Numbered from the stretch's first letter, positions 51,649-60,585 are shown. The stretch: DNA of 64,000 bases from Candidatus Rokuibacteriota bacterium (GCA_016188005.1 JACPIQ010000056.1:39734-103733), one strand, 5' to 3'. The notes: generated by a model not told the origin, from the sequence alone. Numbers and translations are program-made.

Positions 51649-53187
51649 ATGCGTCCCCCCCTCACGGCTGTCACCGCGCTGCTCCTCACGCTCGGACTCG
51701 CCGCCCCGGCGGCGCTCGACGCGCAGACCAAGGACGACACGATCGTCTACGCGCTCCAGTCGGACATCGCCACGTGGGACCCGCCCAACGACGTGCTGCG
51801 CGAGGCCATCATCCTCGGCTACCACGTCTTCGACCACCTGGCCGCGCGCGACGTCAAGACCGGTCGGGTGGGCGCGAACCTGGCCACCTCGTGGAAGGCC
51901 CTGGACGACACGACCTGGGAGGTCAAGCTGCGGCGGGGCGTCAGGTTCCACGACGGCACGCCGTTCGGCGCCAAGGACGTCAAGGCCACCTTCGAGCGGG
52001 TGCTAGACCCCAAGAACAAGCTCACCGCCCGCGGCAACCACGCCAAGATCAAGAGCGTGGAGGTCGTGGACGACTCCACGGTCCGCTTCAAGACCGACGG
52101 CCCCTACCCCCTCTTCGTCGAGCGCATGACCGCGCAGGTGATGCAGTCGGCCAAGGTCATCGCCGAGAAGGGCCATGAGTGGATGCAGGAGCACCCGGTC
52201 GGCACCGGTCCCTACAAGCTCGTGAAGTGGAGCCGGAAGCAGGAGCACCTGCTCGTCCGCAACGACGAGTACTGGGGGCCCAAGCCCCACTTCAAGTACG
52301 TGCGCATCCGCATCATCCCCGAGCAGGCCACGCAGATCGCCGAGCTCCTCTCGGGGGGCGTCGATGTGATCAAGGCCGTGCCGCCCGACCAGATGGACGT
52401 CATCAACAAGTCGGGCACCTCCCGCACGACCACCTCGCCCATCCTCCGCACCGCCATGCTCCAGCTCGACCAGTCGGGGCGCGGCGGGCCGAACCCCTTC
52501 CAGGACCGGCGGGTGCGGCAGGCGGCCAACCTGGCCACGGACATCGACGGTGTCATCAAGCACGTGCTGAACGGCCTCGGCGACCGCACCGCGACCGGGG
52601 TCAACCCCATGGCCTTCGGCTGGGACCAGACCCTCAAGCCCTACAAGCAGGACGTGAGCCGCGCCAAGAAGCTCCTGGCCGAGGCCGGCTTCCCGAACGG
52701 CCTGGACATCACCTTCCACGAGGGCCCACCCGTCGTCGAGCCGGCCACGCAGCAGACCAACGACGCCATCGTGAGCGATCTCACGAAGGCCGGCTTCCGC
52801 GTCAAGCGCAACTACACGGGCGACAACACGGTGTTCGTCGCCCGCGTGAAGGAGAACAAGGCGAGCCCCATGTTCAACTGGTCCTGGGGCTACTACTCGA
52901 TCTTCGACGCCGACGCCATCCTCTACGACGTGTTCAAGTGCGGCGAGACGTGGAGCTATTACTGCAACAAGGAGCTGGACGACCTGATCCACGCGGGGCG
53001 CTCCAGCCTCGACCCGAAGAAGCGGGCCGAGATCTACGTCAAGGCCCAGAAGCTCCTCTTCGACGATGCCGCCTACCTGTACAAGTGGGGCCTCCGCGGC
53101 GTCTGGGGGGTCTCGAACCGCATCGAGTACGCGGCGCCGCGCGACGAGATCGACCGCATGTTCCTCGCGACCCCGCGCAAGAAGTAG
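51649..53187 (+). CDS. Periplasmic solute-binding protein, SBP family 5
   Basis: 512 residues from ATG 51649, chosen over the longer frame because AAGGAGG lies six bases upstream at 51637-51643. Signal peptide MRPPLTAVTALLLTLGLAAP with likely cleavage near residue 25 (before QT). Family 5 landmarks: WKALDDTTWEVKLRRGVRFH, HPVGTGPYKLVKWSRKQEH, RRVRQAANLATDIDGV, RAKKLLAEAGFPNGLD. Only modestly similar by eye to the leftward binding protein, so the two systems probably import different ligands. Followed by a strong hairpin and two permease genes. Confidence 0.93.
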   Translation: MRPPLTAVTALLLTLGLAAPAALDAQTKDDTIVYALQSDIATWDPPNDVLREAIILGYHVFDHLAARDVKTGRVGANLATSWKALDDTTWEVKLRRGVRFHDGTPFGAKDVKATFERVLDPKNKLTARGNHAKIKSVEVVDDSTVRFKTDGPYPLFVERMTAQVMQSAKVIAEKGHEWMQEHPVGTGPYKLVKWSRKQEHLLVRNDEYWGPKPHFKYVRIRIIPEQATQIAELLSGGVDVIKAVPPDQMDVINKSGTSRTTTSPILRTAMLQLDQSGRGGPNPFQDRRVRQAANLATDIDGVIKHVLNGLGDRTATGVNPMAFGWDQTLKPYKQDVSRAKKLLAEAGFPNGLDITFHEGPPVVEPATQQTNDAIVSDLTKAGFRVKRNYTGDNTVFVARVKENKASPMFNWSWGYYSIFDADAILYDVFKCGETWSYYCNKELDDLIHAGRSSLDPKKRAEIYVKAQKLLFDDAAYLYKWGLRGVWGVSNRIEYAAPRDEIDRMFLATPRKK

Positions 53188-53221
53188 CGGGAACCTCTCC
53201 GGCGCGGGGCGGCCCCCCACC

Positions 53222-53254
53222 CCGCCCGCTCCCCGTGCTCGGGGGAGCGGGCGG
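53222..53254 (+). other. Stem-loop between binding-protein and permease genes
   Basis: A 13-base perfect G/C stem (CGCCCGCTCCCC and its complement plus an outer C-G pair) closes a seven-base loop, 35 bases after the binding-protein stop. Likely limits 3' decay or read-through so the binding protein is made in excess over the permeases. Confidence 0.65.
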
Positions 53255-53284
53255 CCGGGGCGGCCCCGCCGGCACTTCCCCCGG

Positions 53285-54205
53285 ATGCGGCGCTACATCG
53301 CTCGTCAGCTGCTCCAGCTCGTCGTCGTCCTCGTCGGCATCTCCCTCCTGGCCTTCTCCATCCTCCACGTCATCGGCGACCCCGTCCTCCTCCTCCTGCC
53401 CCAGAACGCGGGCAAGGAGGAGTACGAACGCTACCACCGGCTGCTCGGCCTCGACAAACCACTCCACATCCAGTACTGGAAGTTCGTCAGCCGGGCCGTC
53501 CAGGGCGATTTCGGCAAGTCCTGGTACGCCGACACGCCGGCCTTCGCGCTGGTGCTCGAGCGTATGCCCCCCACCGTCTACCTCACCTTCGCCGGGCTGG
53601 CCGCGGCGATGCTGATCGCCCTCCCACTCGGGATCCTGGCCGCGCTCAAGCGTCACTCCTTCGTGGACAACCTCTGCACGATGCTCGCGGTGGCGGGCCA
53701 GGCGGTCCCCATCTTCTGGCTCGGCATCATGCTCATCATCGTCTTCGCCGTGCGGCTCAAGGCGCTGCCCGCCTCGGGCTACGGGACCTGGCAGCACTTT
53801 CTGATGCCCGCCTTCAGCCTCGGCACCTTCCTGGCGCCCATCACGATGCGTCTGGTGCGGTCCGGCGTCATCGAGGTCATGAACATGGAGTACATCAAGA
53901 CGGCCCGGGCGAAGGGCGTGGCCGAACGGATGGTGGTGGTCAAGCACGCCTTCCGCAACGCCTGCATCCCGGTCATCACGGTGGTGGGGCTGCAGTTCGG
54001 CCAGCTCCTGGGCGGCGCCATCGTGACGGAGACCGTCTTCGCCTGGCCCGGGGTGGCGACGCTCACGGTGGAGTCCATCCGGAACCAGGACTTCCCGGTG
54101 GTGCAGTGCGCCGTGGTGCTGCTCGCCCTCGTCATCGTCACGGTCAACCTCATCGTGGACATCATCGTCGGCGTGATCGACCCGCGGATCCGGGTCGGCG
54201 GATGA
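53285..54205 (+). CDS. Dpp/Opp-type ABC permease (DppB-like)
   Basis: 306-residue permease: MRRYIARQLLQLVVVLVGIS N-terminal helix, LHVIGDPVLLLLPQN, RYHRLLGLDKPLHIQYWKF, and the EAA loop YIKTARAKGVAERMVVVKH. C-terminal IIVGVIDPRIRVGG is the normal DppB ending. ATG 53285 follows the GC hairpin. The stop overlaps the next start as ATGA. Confidence 0.93.
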   Translation: MRRYIARQLLQLVVVLVGISLLAFSILHVIGDPVLLLLPQNAGKEEYERYHRLLGLDKPLHIQYWKFVSRAVQGDFGKSWYADTPAFALVLERMPPTVYLTFAGLAAAMLIALPLGILAALKRHSFVDNLCTMLAVAGQAVPIFWLGIMLIIVFAVRLKALPASGYGTWQHFLMPAFSLGTFLAPITMRLVRSGVIEVMNMEYIKTARAKGVAERMVVVKHAFRNACIPVITVVGLQFGQLLGGAIVTETVFAWPGVATLTVESIRNQDFPVVQCAVVLLALVIVTVNLIVDIIVGVIDPRIRVGG

Positions 54206-55125
54206 GTGCGACGGGGACGGAGACGGGAGCGGCCGTGGCGCCGGGCGACCTCGCTCGCGCGGGGCTCCCCGGCGCGATGCACGGCTCGCTGCGCCGCCTG
54301 TGGCGGCTCAAGTGGGGCGTGGCGGCGGCGGTCATCATGGCGGCGATCGTGGGCGCCACCGTGCTGGCGCCCTGGCTGGCGCCGCACGACCCCATCAGCG
54401 TCAACATCCGCCACCGGCTCGCTCCGCCCGCCTGGATGGAGGGGGGCGGGCTCACGCACCCGCTGGGGACCGACCAGGTGGGCCGCGACCTCCTCTCACG
54501 GGTGATCTACGGAGGGCGGGTGTCGCTGGTGGTGGGCGTGGCGGCCGTGCTCCTGTCGGCCACCATCGGCGTGCTGCTGGGGCTCGGCGCCGGCTACTTC
54601 GGATCGCGCGTGGACTGGATCATCATGACGGGGGTCAACGTCATGCTGACTTTCCCGTTCGTGCTTCTGGCCCTGGCGGTGATCGCCGTCCTCGGCCCGA
54701 GCCTGCCGAACATGATCGCCGTGCTGGGCGCGGCCGGCTGGCCGATCTACGCCCGCGTGGTGAGGGCGGAGACGCTGTCCATCCGCGAGCGCGACTTCGT
54801 CGTGGCCAGCCGGGCGCTGGGCACGAGCCACCTTCGTATCGTGTTCCGGCAGATCCTCCCCAACCTGGTCTCCGCCGTCGTCGTGATCGCGACGCTCCAG
54901 GTGGCCCAGGTGATCATCCTGGAGTCGTTCCTCTCCTTCCTGGGGCTCGGGGTCCAGCCGCCGACGCCCGCCTGGGGCAACATGCTGGGCGAGGGGCGCG
55001 TCTACATGCTCAACTCGTGGTGGATCGCGGCCTTCCCCGGGCTCGCGATCTTCGTGACCACGCTCGTGATCAACCTCATGGGCAATGCGCTGCGCGACTG
55101 GCTCGACCCGCACATGAAACTCTAG
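54202..55125 (+). CDS. Dpp/Opp-type ABC permease (DppC-like)
   Basis: 307-residue permease with a longer soluble N-terminus (~40 residues), then HPLGTDQVGRDLLSRVIYGG, RVSLVVGVAAVLLSATIGVL, the EAA segment ASRALGTSHLRIVFRQILPN and GLGVQPPTPAWGNML. Coupled to the DppB-like gene. No ATPase gene follows; a dispersed repeat and a convergent cupin gene come next. Confidence 0.93.
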   Translation: MSATGTETGAAVAPGDLARAGLPGAMHGSLRRLWRLKWGVAAAVIMAAIVGATVLAPWLAPHDPISVNIRHRLAPPAWMEGGGLTHPLGTDQVGRDLLSRVIYGGRVSLVVGVAAVLLSATIGVLLGLGAGYFGSRVDWIIMTGVNVMLTFPFVLLALAVIAVLGPSLPNMIAVLGAAGWPIYARVVRAETLSIRERDFVVASRALGTSHLRIVFRQILPNLVSAVVVIATLQVAQVIILESFLSFLGLGVQPPTPAWGNMLGEGRVYMLNSWWIAAFPGLAIFVTTLVINLMGNALRDWLDPHMKL

Positions 55126-55128
55126 TCG

Positions 55129-55180
55129 GGCGAGCCGCAGGCGAGGCGAGCGGAGATGACAATCCCCCGAGCGGAGCAAC
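55129..55180 (+). repeat. Dispersed GCGAGCC repeat copy
   Basis: GGCGAGCCGCAGGCGAGGCG continuing AGCGGAGATGA (55129-55159), then CCCCCGAGCGGAGCAA at 55165-55180. Lacks the six-base CCGGAG insert of the copies at 22882 and 30294. Lies between convergent genes. Confidence 0.8.
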
Positions 55181-55194
55181 CCGGCGTGATGGGA

Positions 55195-55560
55195 CTACTT
55201 GTAGCCGGAGCCAGCCTGCCTGTACTCCTCGCGGGGCGGCGAGAAGATGTCCAGCACGAGGGCCCGCGTGCCGGGGAGGGCGCGGCCGCCGTGGAGGACG
55301 TTGGGCGGTGTCTGCCAGAAGTCTCCGGCCTTGACGTGGTGCTCGACGCCGTCCTGGATGCGGATCCACTCGCCCTCGAGGCAGACCCCCCACTGCTCGT
55401 TGGGGTGAGAATGCACCGGCGAGGCCGAGCCCGGCTCGATCTCCACCACCGAGAGCATGAGGTGTACGCCGGGGAAGACGCGGGCGCGGATCCCCTCGGT
55501 GAGCTGGCGCGGGATGCCGCCCGTCGTGATGTTGTGAAAGCGCTGCGCGTCGTCGCCCAT
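55195..55560 (-). CDS. Cupin-domain protein
   Basis: 121-residue single-domain cupin. Metal-binding motif 1 is VHSHPNEQWGVCLEGE (two His and a Glu) and motif 2 is TPPNVLHGGRALPG, both complete, so it likely binds a metal. Function unknown; similar proteins act on small carboxylates or serve as sensors. ATG 55560 with AAAGGAG upstream. A longer frame running back through the 57-base repeats is discounted. Confidence 0.85.
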   Translation of the reverse strand: MGDDAQRFHNITTGGIPRQLTEGIRARVFPGVHLMLSVVEIEPGSASPVHSHPNEQWGVCLEGEWIRIQDGVEHHVKAGDFWQTPPNVLHGGRALPGTRALVLDIFSPPREEYRQAGSGYK

Positions 55561-55581
55561 GGGCGGCTCCTTTATCCTCAA

Positions 55582-55716
55582 CATGCCTGGCGGCATGTTG
55601 ACCGTGGGCCAACTCGATCGGGACCACCGGCCCGCCCCATCCCCCGCCCCCAGCCGCGCCATGCCTGGCGGCATGTTGACCGTGGGCCAACTCGATCGGG
55701 ACCACCGGCCCGCCCC
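55582..55716. repeat. Two exact 57-base direct repeats between divergent genes
   Basis: Copies at 55582-55638 and 55660-55716 are identical, period 78. Each begins with the hairpin CATGCC-TGGC-GGCATG and contains TTGACCGTGGGCCAACTCGA. The pair fills the control region between the cupin and the M81 peptidase genes, so duplicated operators or a small minisatellite are possible. Confidence 0.92.
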
Positions 55717-55754
55717 CGGTCGCCCATCGCGTATCATACCCTGGAGGCTCTGCC

Positions 55755-57233
55755 TTGAGAGTGTTCCTGGCCATGCTGTCCCACGAGACGAACACGTTCA
55801 GCAACGTGCCCGCCGATCGGGCCCAGTTCGAGGCGCGCAGCCTCCACTACGGGGACGACGTCGTGGAGGCCTTCCGCGGCACGGGCACCTGCCTGGGCGG
55901 CATGATCGAGGCGGCCGAGCGGCGGGGCGTCCGCCTCGTCCCCTCGGTGGCCGCCGCCGCCTCGCCCGCCGGGTGCGTCACGAGCGAGATCTACGCGCAC
56001 GTCAGGACCCGCCTGCTCGCCGATCTCCGGGCCGCGGGCGCCGTGGACGGCGTGCTCCTCGATCTGCACGGCGCCATGGTGCCCGAGGGGATCGACGACG
56101 GCGAGGGCGACGTCATCGAGGCGGTGCGCCAGGCAGTGGGGCCGCACGTCCCCATCGCCGTGACGCTGGATCTGCACGGCAATCTATCCGAGGGGATGGT
56201 CAGGGGCGCCGATCTCCTCCACGGGTACAAGACCTACCCACACGTGGACATGGCGGAGCGCGGTGTGGAGGCCACGGAACGGCTGCTCGACGCAATTGCC
56301 GGGCGTATCCGGCCCACGGCCGCGCACAGGAAACCGCCGCTCTTGCCGCCGCTGGGCAACCAGGGCACGGCGCGCGGCCCGATGCGGCGCCTCTACGATC
56401 TGGCCGGCGAGATGGAGAAGGACCCCCGGGTGATCTCCATCTCGGTGTTCGCGGGCTTCCCTCACGCCGACATCCCCGACGCGGGGCTCGGGATCTACGT
56501 GGTCACCGACGGAGACCAGGCGCTCGCCGGAGAGCTGGCGGACCGCCTGGCCGCCGTCGCGTGGGAGCACCGCCACGAGTTCATCCACCACGGCGCTCCC
56601 GTCCCCGAGGCGGTGCAGCGGGCGCTCCGTGCCGAGGGGCGCCCCATCGTGCTCGCCGACATGGCGGACAACACCGGTGGCGGCGCGGCCGGCGACGGCA
56701 CCGAGATCCTCCGCGAGCTGCTCCGGGTGGGCGCGCGCTCCGCCGTCGTGGCCTGCCTCTGGGATCCGCTGGCCGTCCGCGAGTGCGCGCGAGCCGGGGT
56801 GGGCCAGAGCGTGACGCTGGAGGTGGGCGGCAAGGTGGACGACAGGCACGGCGCCCCGCTGCGCGTCACGGGAGTGGTGCGGACGCTGTCGGATGGCCGC
56901 TTCGTCCACAAGGGCCCCATGGCGCGGGGGCTGCCGGGGCGGCTCGGCACCACCGCGGTGCTCGACGTCAACGGCGTGAAGATCATCCTCATCTCCCATC
57001 GCTGGCAGACGCTGGACCCCGAGATGATCCGCTTCGTCGGGCTGGACCCGCTCGAGGACAAGATCCTGGTGGTCAAGTCCACCATCCACTACCGCGCCGC
57101 CTTCGAGCCCCTCGCCAGCGAGATCATCGAGGTCGACGCTCCGGGGCTGTCCTCGTCGAACCTCGAGCGCTTCGACTTCAAGCGCCTCCGGCGGCCCATC
57201 TTCCCTCTCGACCGGGAGGCGACCTACCCATGA
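55755..57233 (+). CDS. M81-family metallopeptidase (MlrC-like)
   Basis: 492-residue zinc-type hydrolase related to MlrC, which cleaves linear microcystin. Candidate metal ligands are D139 and H141 in TLDLHGN and H163 in TYPHVD, with supporting motifs LDLHGAMVPEG and GFPHADIPDAG. The N-terminal SHETNTFS is the family signature. Start is TTG 55755 with GGAGG eight bases upstream. Substrate unknown; genomic relatives sit near peptide importers, as here. Overlaps the secreted cupin gene by ATGA. Confidence 0.9.
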   Translation: MRVFLAMLSHETNTFSNVPADRAQFEARSLHYGDDVVEAFRGTGTCLGGMIEAAERRGVRLVPSVAAAASPAGCVTSEIYAHVRTRLLADLRAAGAVDGVLLDLHGAMVPEGIDDGEGDVIEAVRQAVGPHVPIAVTLDLHGNLSEGMVRGADLLHGYKTYPHVDMAERGVEATERLLDAIAGRIRPTAAHRKPPLLPPLGNQGTARGPMRRLYDLAGEMEKDPRVISISVFAGFPHADIPDAGLGIYVVTDGDQALAGELADRLAAVAWEHRHEFIHHGAPVPEAVQRALRAEGRPIVLADMADNTGGGAAGDGTEILRELLRVGARSAVVACLWDPLAVRECARAGVGQSVTLEVGGKVDDRHGAPLRVTGVVRTLSDGRFVHKGPMARGLPGRLGTTAVLDVNGVKIILISHRWQTLDPEMIRFVGLDPLEDKILVVKSTIHYRAAFEPLASEIIEVDAPGLSSSNLERFDFKRLRRPIFPLDREATYP

Positions 57234-57622
57234 CCCGCCGCCTCGCCCTCTGCGCCGTTGCGGTGTTCACGGCCGGCGCCGCCGCAGGGCTCCTCGCCGG
57301 GAGCGCGCTGTCCGCGGCCGGGCCGCGGATGTGGGCCGACGTGCTCCTCACGCGGACGACGAGCGAGATCCCGCGCAAGGTCTCCCTCCGGGTCAACGAC
57401 GATCACTGGGACCCCGGGGCCGAGGGCGGCTGGCACCGGCACCCCGGGCCGACGATCCTCTACGTCATCGAGGGCGAGCTGTCGGAGGCCACCCGGCAGG
57501 GCACCAATACGCTCAAGCGAGGGCAGGCCGTCTGGCGTTCAGCGAGCCACGAGCACAATGTCAGGAACCCCGGGCCGGGTCCGGCGCGGGCACTGGCGAT
57601 CCACCTCGACCCGGCCCACTGA
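57230..57622 (+). CDS. Exported cupin-domain protein
   Basis: 130 residues. An N-terminal hydrophobic segment (LALCAVAVFTAGAAAGLLAG) is a signal peptide or anchor. The cupin core has WDPGAEGGWHRHPGP, with the two motif 1 His residues, and VWRSASHEHNVRNPG. Overlaps the M81 gene as ATGA, so the two are co-translated. Function unknown. Confidence 0.82.
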   Translation: MTRRLALCAVAVFTAGAAAGLLAGSALSAAGPRMWADVLLTRTTSEIPRKVSLRVNDDHWDPGAEGGWHRHPGPTILYVIEGELSEATRQGTNTLKRGQAVWRSASHEHNVRNPGPGPARALAIHLDPAH

Positions 57623-57642
57623 GCAGAGCGAGGACATCCGCA

Positions 57643-58272
57643 ATGGCGTTCCCGGACTTCACGGCGGCGGACTTCAAGGTGTTCGAGATCGAGGGCTTCG
57701 CTCCCCGCATGGAGGCCATCAGGCGGCGCCTCCGCCCGAAGCTCGAGGCGGCGGGCCGTGCGCTCCTGCCGGACGTCACGCGCGTCGGCGGCGCACAGGC
57801 CTTCGCGCACGTGGCCCGGCACGCCCGCCGCACCGTGAACCCGCCGGACGACACCTGGGTGGCCTTCGCCGTGGACCGGCGCGGATACAAGAAGCATTGC
57901 CACTTCAAGGTCGCGCTGTCGCGCGGGGCCCTGCGCTTCCTCTTCGAGGCAGGCCCCGAGCACGCCGCGAAGAAGCGCTGGGTGGCGGCGTGGAAGCGGG
58001 ACGCGCCCAAGGTGGTGCCCGTCTTGAGGCGCGCCAGGGGACTCGCGTGGTTCAGGAACGAGCACGATGACGCTCCCGCTGCCGTCCTGAGCGACCTGCC
58101 GGGGGACGCGGTCGCCCGCCTTGGCGAGGAGCTGCTGCGGAGGCGTGACGGGCAGCTCGTCCTGGGCCGCGCCGTTCCAGCCGAGGAGGCCGCACGGTGG
58201 AGGCCGGGGGACTGCGCGCGCGTCGCGCGGGAGACGTTCCACCTGCTCGCTCCGCTGTACAGGCTGCGATAG
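57643..58272 (+). CDS. DUF1054/YktB-like protein
   Basis: 209 residues, resembling the UPF0637/YktB family of Firmicutes: FTAADFKVFEIEGFAPRMEA at the start, DDTWVAFAVDRRGYKKHCHF and HHWxxFA-like features in the middle, and a C-terminal GDCARVARETFHLLAPLYRL. Function not established in that family. ATG 57643, 20 bases after the cupin stop. Its TAG shares one base with the GTG of the HAD gene. Confidence 0.75.
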   Translation: MAFPDFTAADFKVFEIEGFAPRMEAIRRRLRPKLEAAGRALLPDVTRVGGAQAFAHVARHARRTVNPPDDTWVAFAVDRRGYKKHCHFKVALSRGALRFLFEAGPEHAAKKRWVAAWKRDAPKVVPVLRRARGLAWFRNEHDDAPAAVLSDLPGDAVARLGEELLRRRDGQLVLGRAVPAEEAARWRPGDCARVARETFHLLAPLYRLR

Positions 58273-58925
58273 TGGACAGCGCGGCGATCTTCGACATGGA
58301 CGGGGTCCTCATCGACAGCGGCGTCTGGCACCGGGCCGCCTGGCAGGCCCTGCTCGCCGAGCTGGGAGTGCCGCCGGCGCGGCCCGACTTCTGGAGGCTC
58401 ACCATCGGGCGGCCCGCCGAGGAGGCGGTGCCTCTGCTCCTCGGCAAGACGCTGTCCGGCAGCGAGGCGTGGCGCCTCGCGCGGCGCAAGCGCGATCTCT
58501 ATGTGGGGCTCGCCCGCCAGGGGCTCCGCGCCGTGCCCGGCGCGCCGGCCTTCGTCGAGTCGCTCGAGCGCCGGGGCGTGCCCCGCGCCGTGGGAACCTC
58601 GGCCTCACGGCCGGACGTCGAGCGCATGCTCGGCGCCGTCGGGCTCAGGCGTCACTTCGACGTGGTGGTCACCGCCGAGGACGTGCGACGCGGCAAGCCG
58701 GATCCCGAGGTCTACGCGCTCGCCGCACGGCGGCTCGGGGCGACGCCGGACGCCTGCCTGGTGTTCGAGGACTCGGTAGTCGGCGTCGAGGCGGCGCGCC
58801 TGGCGGGTATGCGCGCCATCGGGGTCACGACGGCGTACGGCGAGGAGGAACTCCGTGCCGCCGGCGCACTTGCGGTCGTCGCGGATTTCGAGGGGCTCCA
58901 GTGGGAAGCGATCGCCCGGCGGTGA
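58272..58925 (+). CDS. HAD-family phosphatase (beta-phosphoglucomutase-like)
   Basis: 217 residues from GTG 58272. HAD motif I FDMDGVLIDS holds the nucleophile Asp (residue 8) and acid/base Asp (residue 10); motif II is VGTSASR, motif III Lys in RRGKPDPEVY, and motif IV FEDSVVG. Alpha-helical cap after motif I places it in subclass I with PGMB and phosphoglycolate phosphatase types. Substrate not determined. Its stop overlaps the methyltransferase start. Confidence 0.9.
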   Translation: MDSAAIFDMDGVLIDSGVWHRAAWQALLAELGVPPARPDFWRLTIGRPAEEAVPLLLGKTLSGSEAWRLARRKRDLYVGLARQGLRAVPGAPAFVESLERRGVPRAVGTSASRPDVERMLGAVGLRRHFDVVVTAEDVRRGKPDPEVYALAARRLGATPDACLVFEDSVVGVEAARLAGMRAIGVTTAYGEEELRAAGALAVVADFEGLQWEAIARR

Positions 58926-59533
58926 GCACCCCGGGGTTCTGGGAGGCGCTCTACGCCTCCCGGAGCGACGGCTGGGAGCTGGGCCACCCCGCCCCGCCGC
59001 TGACTTCCTGGCTCTCCGCAGGCAACGCGTTTCCGGCGGCCCGCGCCGGGCCTGCCTCCGTCGCAGTTCCCGGCTGCGGCCGCGGACACGACGCGCGCCT
59101 CCTCGCCCGCGCGGGCTACCGCGTCTCGGGCTTCGACTTCGCGCCCGCCGCGATCGCCGAAGCGCGGGCGCTGGCCCAGGCCGACGGCGTCGAGGTCACC
59201 CTCGAGCAGCGGGACGTCTTCACGCTGGCGGGGGACTGCGAAGGCCTCTTCGACGGGGTGTGGGAGTACACGTGCTTCTGCGCCATCGAACCGGCCCGCC
59301 GCGAGGAGTACGCGCGGGTGATTCACGCCATCCTGCGGCCCGGCGGCCGGCTGCTCGCCTGCTTCTATCCGCTCCGCGAGGGCACCGACGGGCCTCCCTT
59401 CCCCGTGTCGGTGGCGGAGGTCGAGCGCGTGCTGTCCCCGCACTTCGGCATCCTCGAGGCGGGGCCGCCGGCGGAGTCGGTGGAGCGCCGGCGCGGCCTC
59501 GAGTGGCTGGTGCTCGCCCACCGCCTCGGGTGA
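58922..59533 (+). CDS. TPMT-family methyltransferase
   Basis: 203 residues from GTG 58922 (GTGA overlap). FWEALYASRSDGWELGHPAP is the N-terminal signature of thiopurine-methyltransferase-like proteins, followed by VPGCGRGHDARLLA as SAM motif, GFDFAPAAI and YTCFCAIEPA. Members methylate thiols, selenium or tellurium compounds and halides; the substrate here is unknown. Ends in a bidirectional hairpin region. Confidence 0.87.
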   Translation: MSTPGFWEALYASRSDGWELGHPAPPLTSWLSAGNAFPAARAGPASVAVPGCGRGHDARLLARAGYRVSGFDFAPAAIAEARALAQADGVEVTLEQRDVFTLAGDCEGLFDGVWEYTCFCAIEPARREEYARVIHAILRPGGRLLACFYPLREGTDGPPFPVSVAEVERVLSPHFGILEAGPPAESVERRRGLEWLVLAHRLG

Positions 59534-59559
59534 CGGATCCCGCCGGCCCGGCGCCCACC

Positions 59560-59591
59560 GGGTCCGGAGAGGGGGCCCGCCCTCCGGACCC
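59560..59591. terminator. Bidirectional terminator-like stem-loop
   Basis: GGGTCCGGAG (59560-59569) pairs perfectly with CTCCGGACCC (59582-59591), with a GGGC/GCCC inner pairing. It lies between the convergent TPMT and EamA genes, and no U-run follows. Confidence 0.55.
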
Positions 59592-59626
59592 CGGCGCCTC
59601 GCGGGTAGTGGATTCCGAGAGTTCCA

Positions 59627-60493
59627 TCAGCGGGCCAGCGCCACGCAGATGACGCCGACCACGACGACGGCGGCGCCGACGAGCCGCCGGCCCAGCTGCC
59701 TCTCACCGAGCCACAGCCGGCCGATGAGCACCGAGAGCACGATGGAGATCTCCCGTGAGGCGACGACGTAGCCCGCCTTGGAGAGCGTGAAGGCGAAGAG
59801 CACGAGGAGATAGCTCGTCAAGTTCATCGTGGACGCGATCAGGATCGTGCGCCAGTTGAGCTGCCACTCGCGGCGGAGGGCCCCGCGGCGCGCGAGGACC
59901 GGCACGGCCAGGAGCAGGCTCATGGCGACCCCCATGACGGCGAGGTACGGCACGGGGTGGAGCCGCGCGACACCCGCCTTGTCCACCAGCGAGTACGACG
60001 CGATGGTCACGCCGGTCACCAGCGCCCAGCCCGCCCCCGCGCCGAGGTGGCGGCGCACCCTCGCCGCGCCACCCGCCGCAGCGGGACCGGCCGTGATCGT
60101 GACGATGCCCAGCACGACGAGGGCGATTCCCGCCGCCCCGAGCGGCGACAGCCGCTCTTCCAGCACGAGGAGCGCCCCCACCGGCACCAGCGCCACGCCC
60201 AGGCCCCGCGCGATCGGATACACGAGGGACAGCTCCCCCGTGGCATAGGCCTTCCCGAGCGCGAAGAAGTACGCGGCGTGCACGACCGAGGTCGTCACGA
60301 GGTACGGCAGCGCCGCCGCCGGCACCCCGGCGTCCGGCAGGTACGCGATCCCGAAGGGCGCGAGGAGCACGGTCGCCAGCGACAGGGAGGACCAGAGGAA
60401 GGCCAGCTGATCGCGTGCCCGCTTGGTCAGCGCGTTCCACCCCGCGTGGAAGAGCGCGGCGGCGAGGACGAGCGCGAGCGCGGAGGCGGGCAT
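59627..60493 (-). CDS. EamA/DMT-family transporter
   Basis: 288 residues from ATG 60493 with about ten hydrophobic segments arranged as two five-helix EamA repeats (LVLAAALFHAGWNALTKRA at the start; VLSVLIGRLWLGERQLG and VGAAVVVVGVICVAL at the end). Family members export metabolites or amino acids. Divergent from the Liv operon and not obviously linked to it. A longer upstream frame is rejected as lacking a plausible leader. Confidence 0.87.
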   Translation of the reverse strand: MPASALALVLAAALFHAGWNALTKRARDQLAFLWSSLSLATVLLAPFGIAYLPDAGVPAAALPYLVTTSVVHAAYFFALGKAYATGELSLVYPIARGLGVALVPVGALLVLEERLSPLGAAGIALVVLGIVTITAGPAAAGGAARVRRHLGAGAGWALVTGVTIASYSLVDKAGVARLHPVPYLAVMGVAMSLLLAVPVLARRGALRREWQLNWRTILIASTMNLTSYLLVLFAFTLSKAGYVVASREISIVLSVLIGRLWLGERQLGRRLVGAAVVVVGVICVALAR

Positions 60494-60555
60494 CCGCGCC
60501 AGTGTAGGCGCCGCGCCGCCGCCCCACAAGCGGCCGCGCGCGAGCGGGCGGGCGG

Positions 60556-60585
60556 TTGACCGTCTCCGGGAGCCCGTGCTAAGGT
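60556..60585 (+). promoter_or_regulatory. Sigma70-like promoter for the Liv-type operon
   Basis: TTGACC at 60556-60561, 18-base spacer, TAAGGT at 60580-60585, about 65 bases before the binding-protein ATG. Confidence 0.58.
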
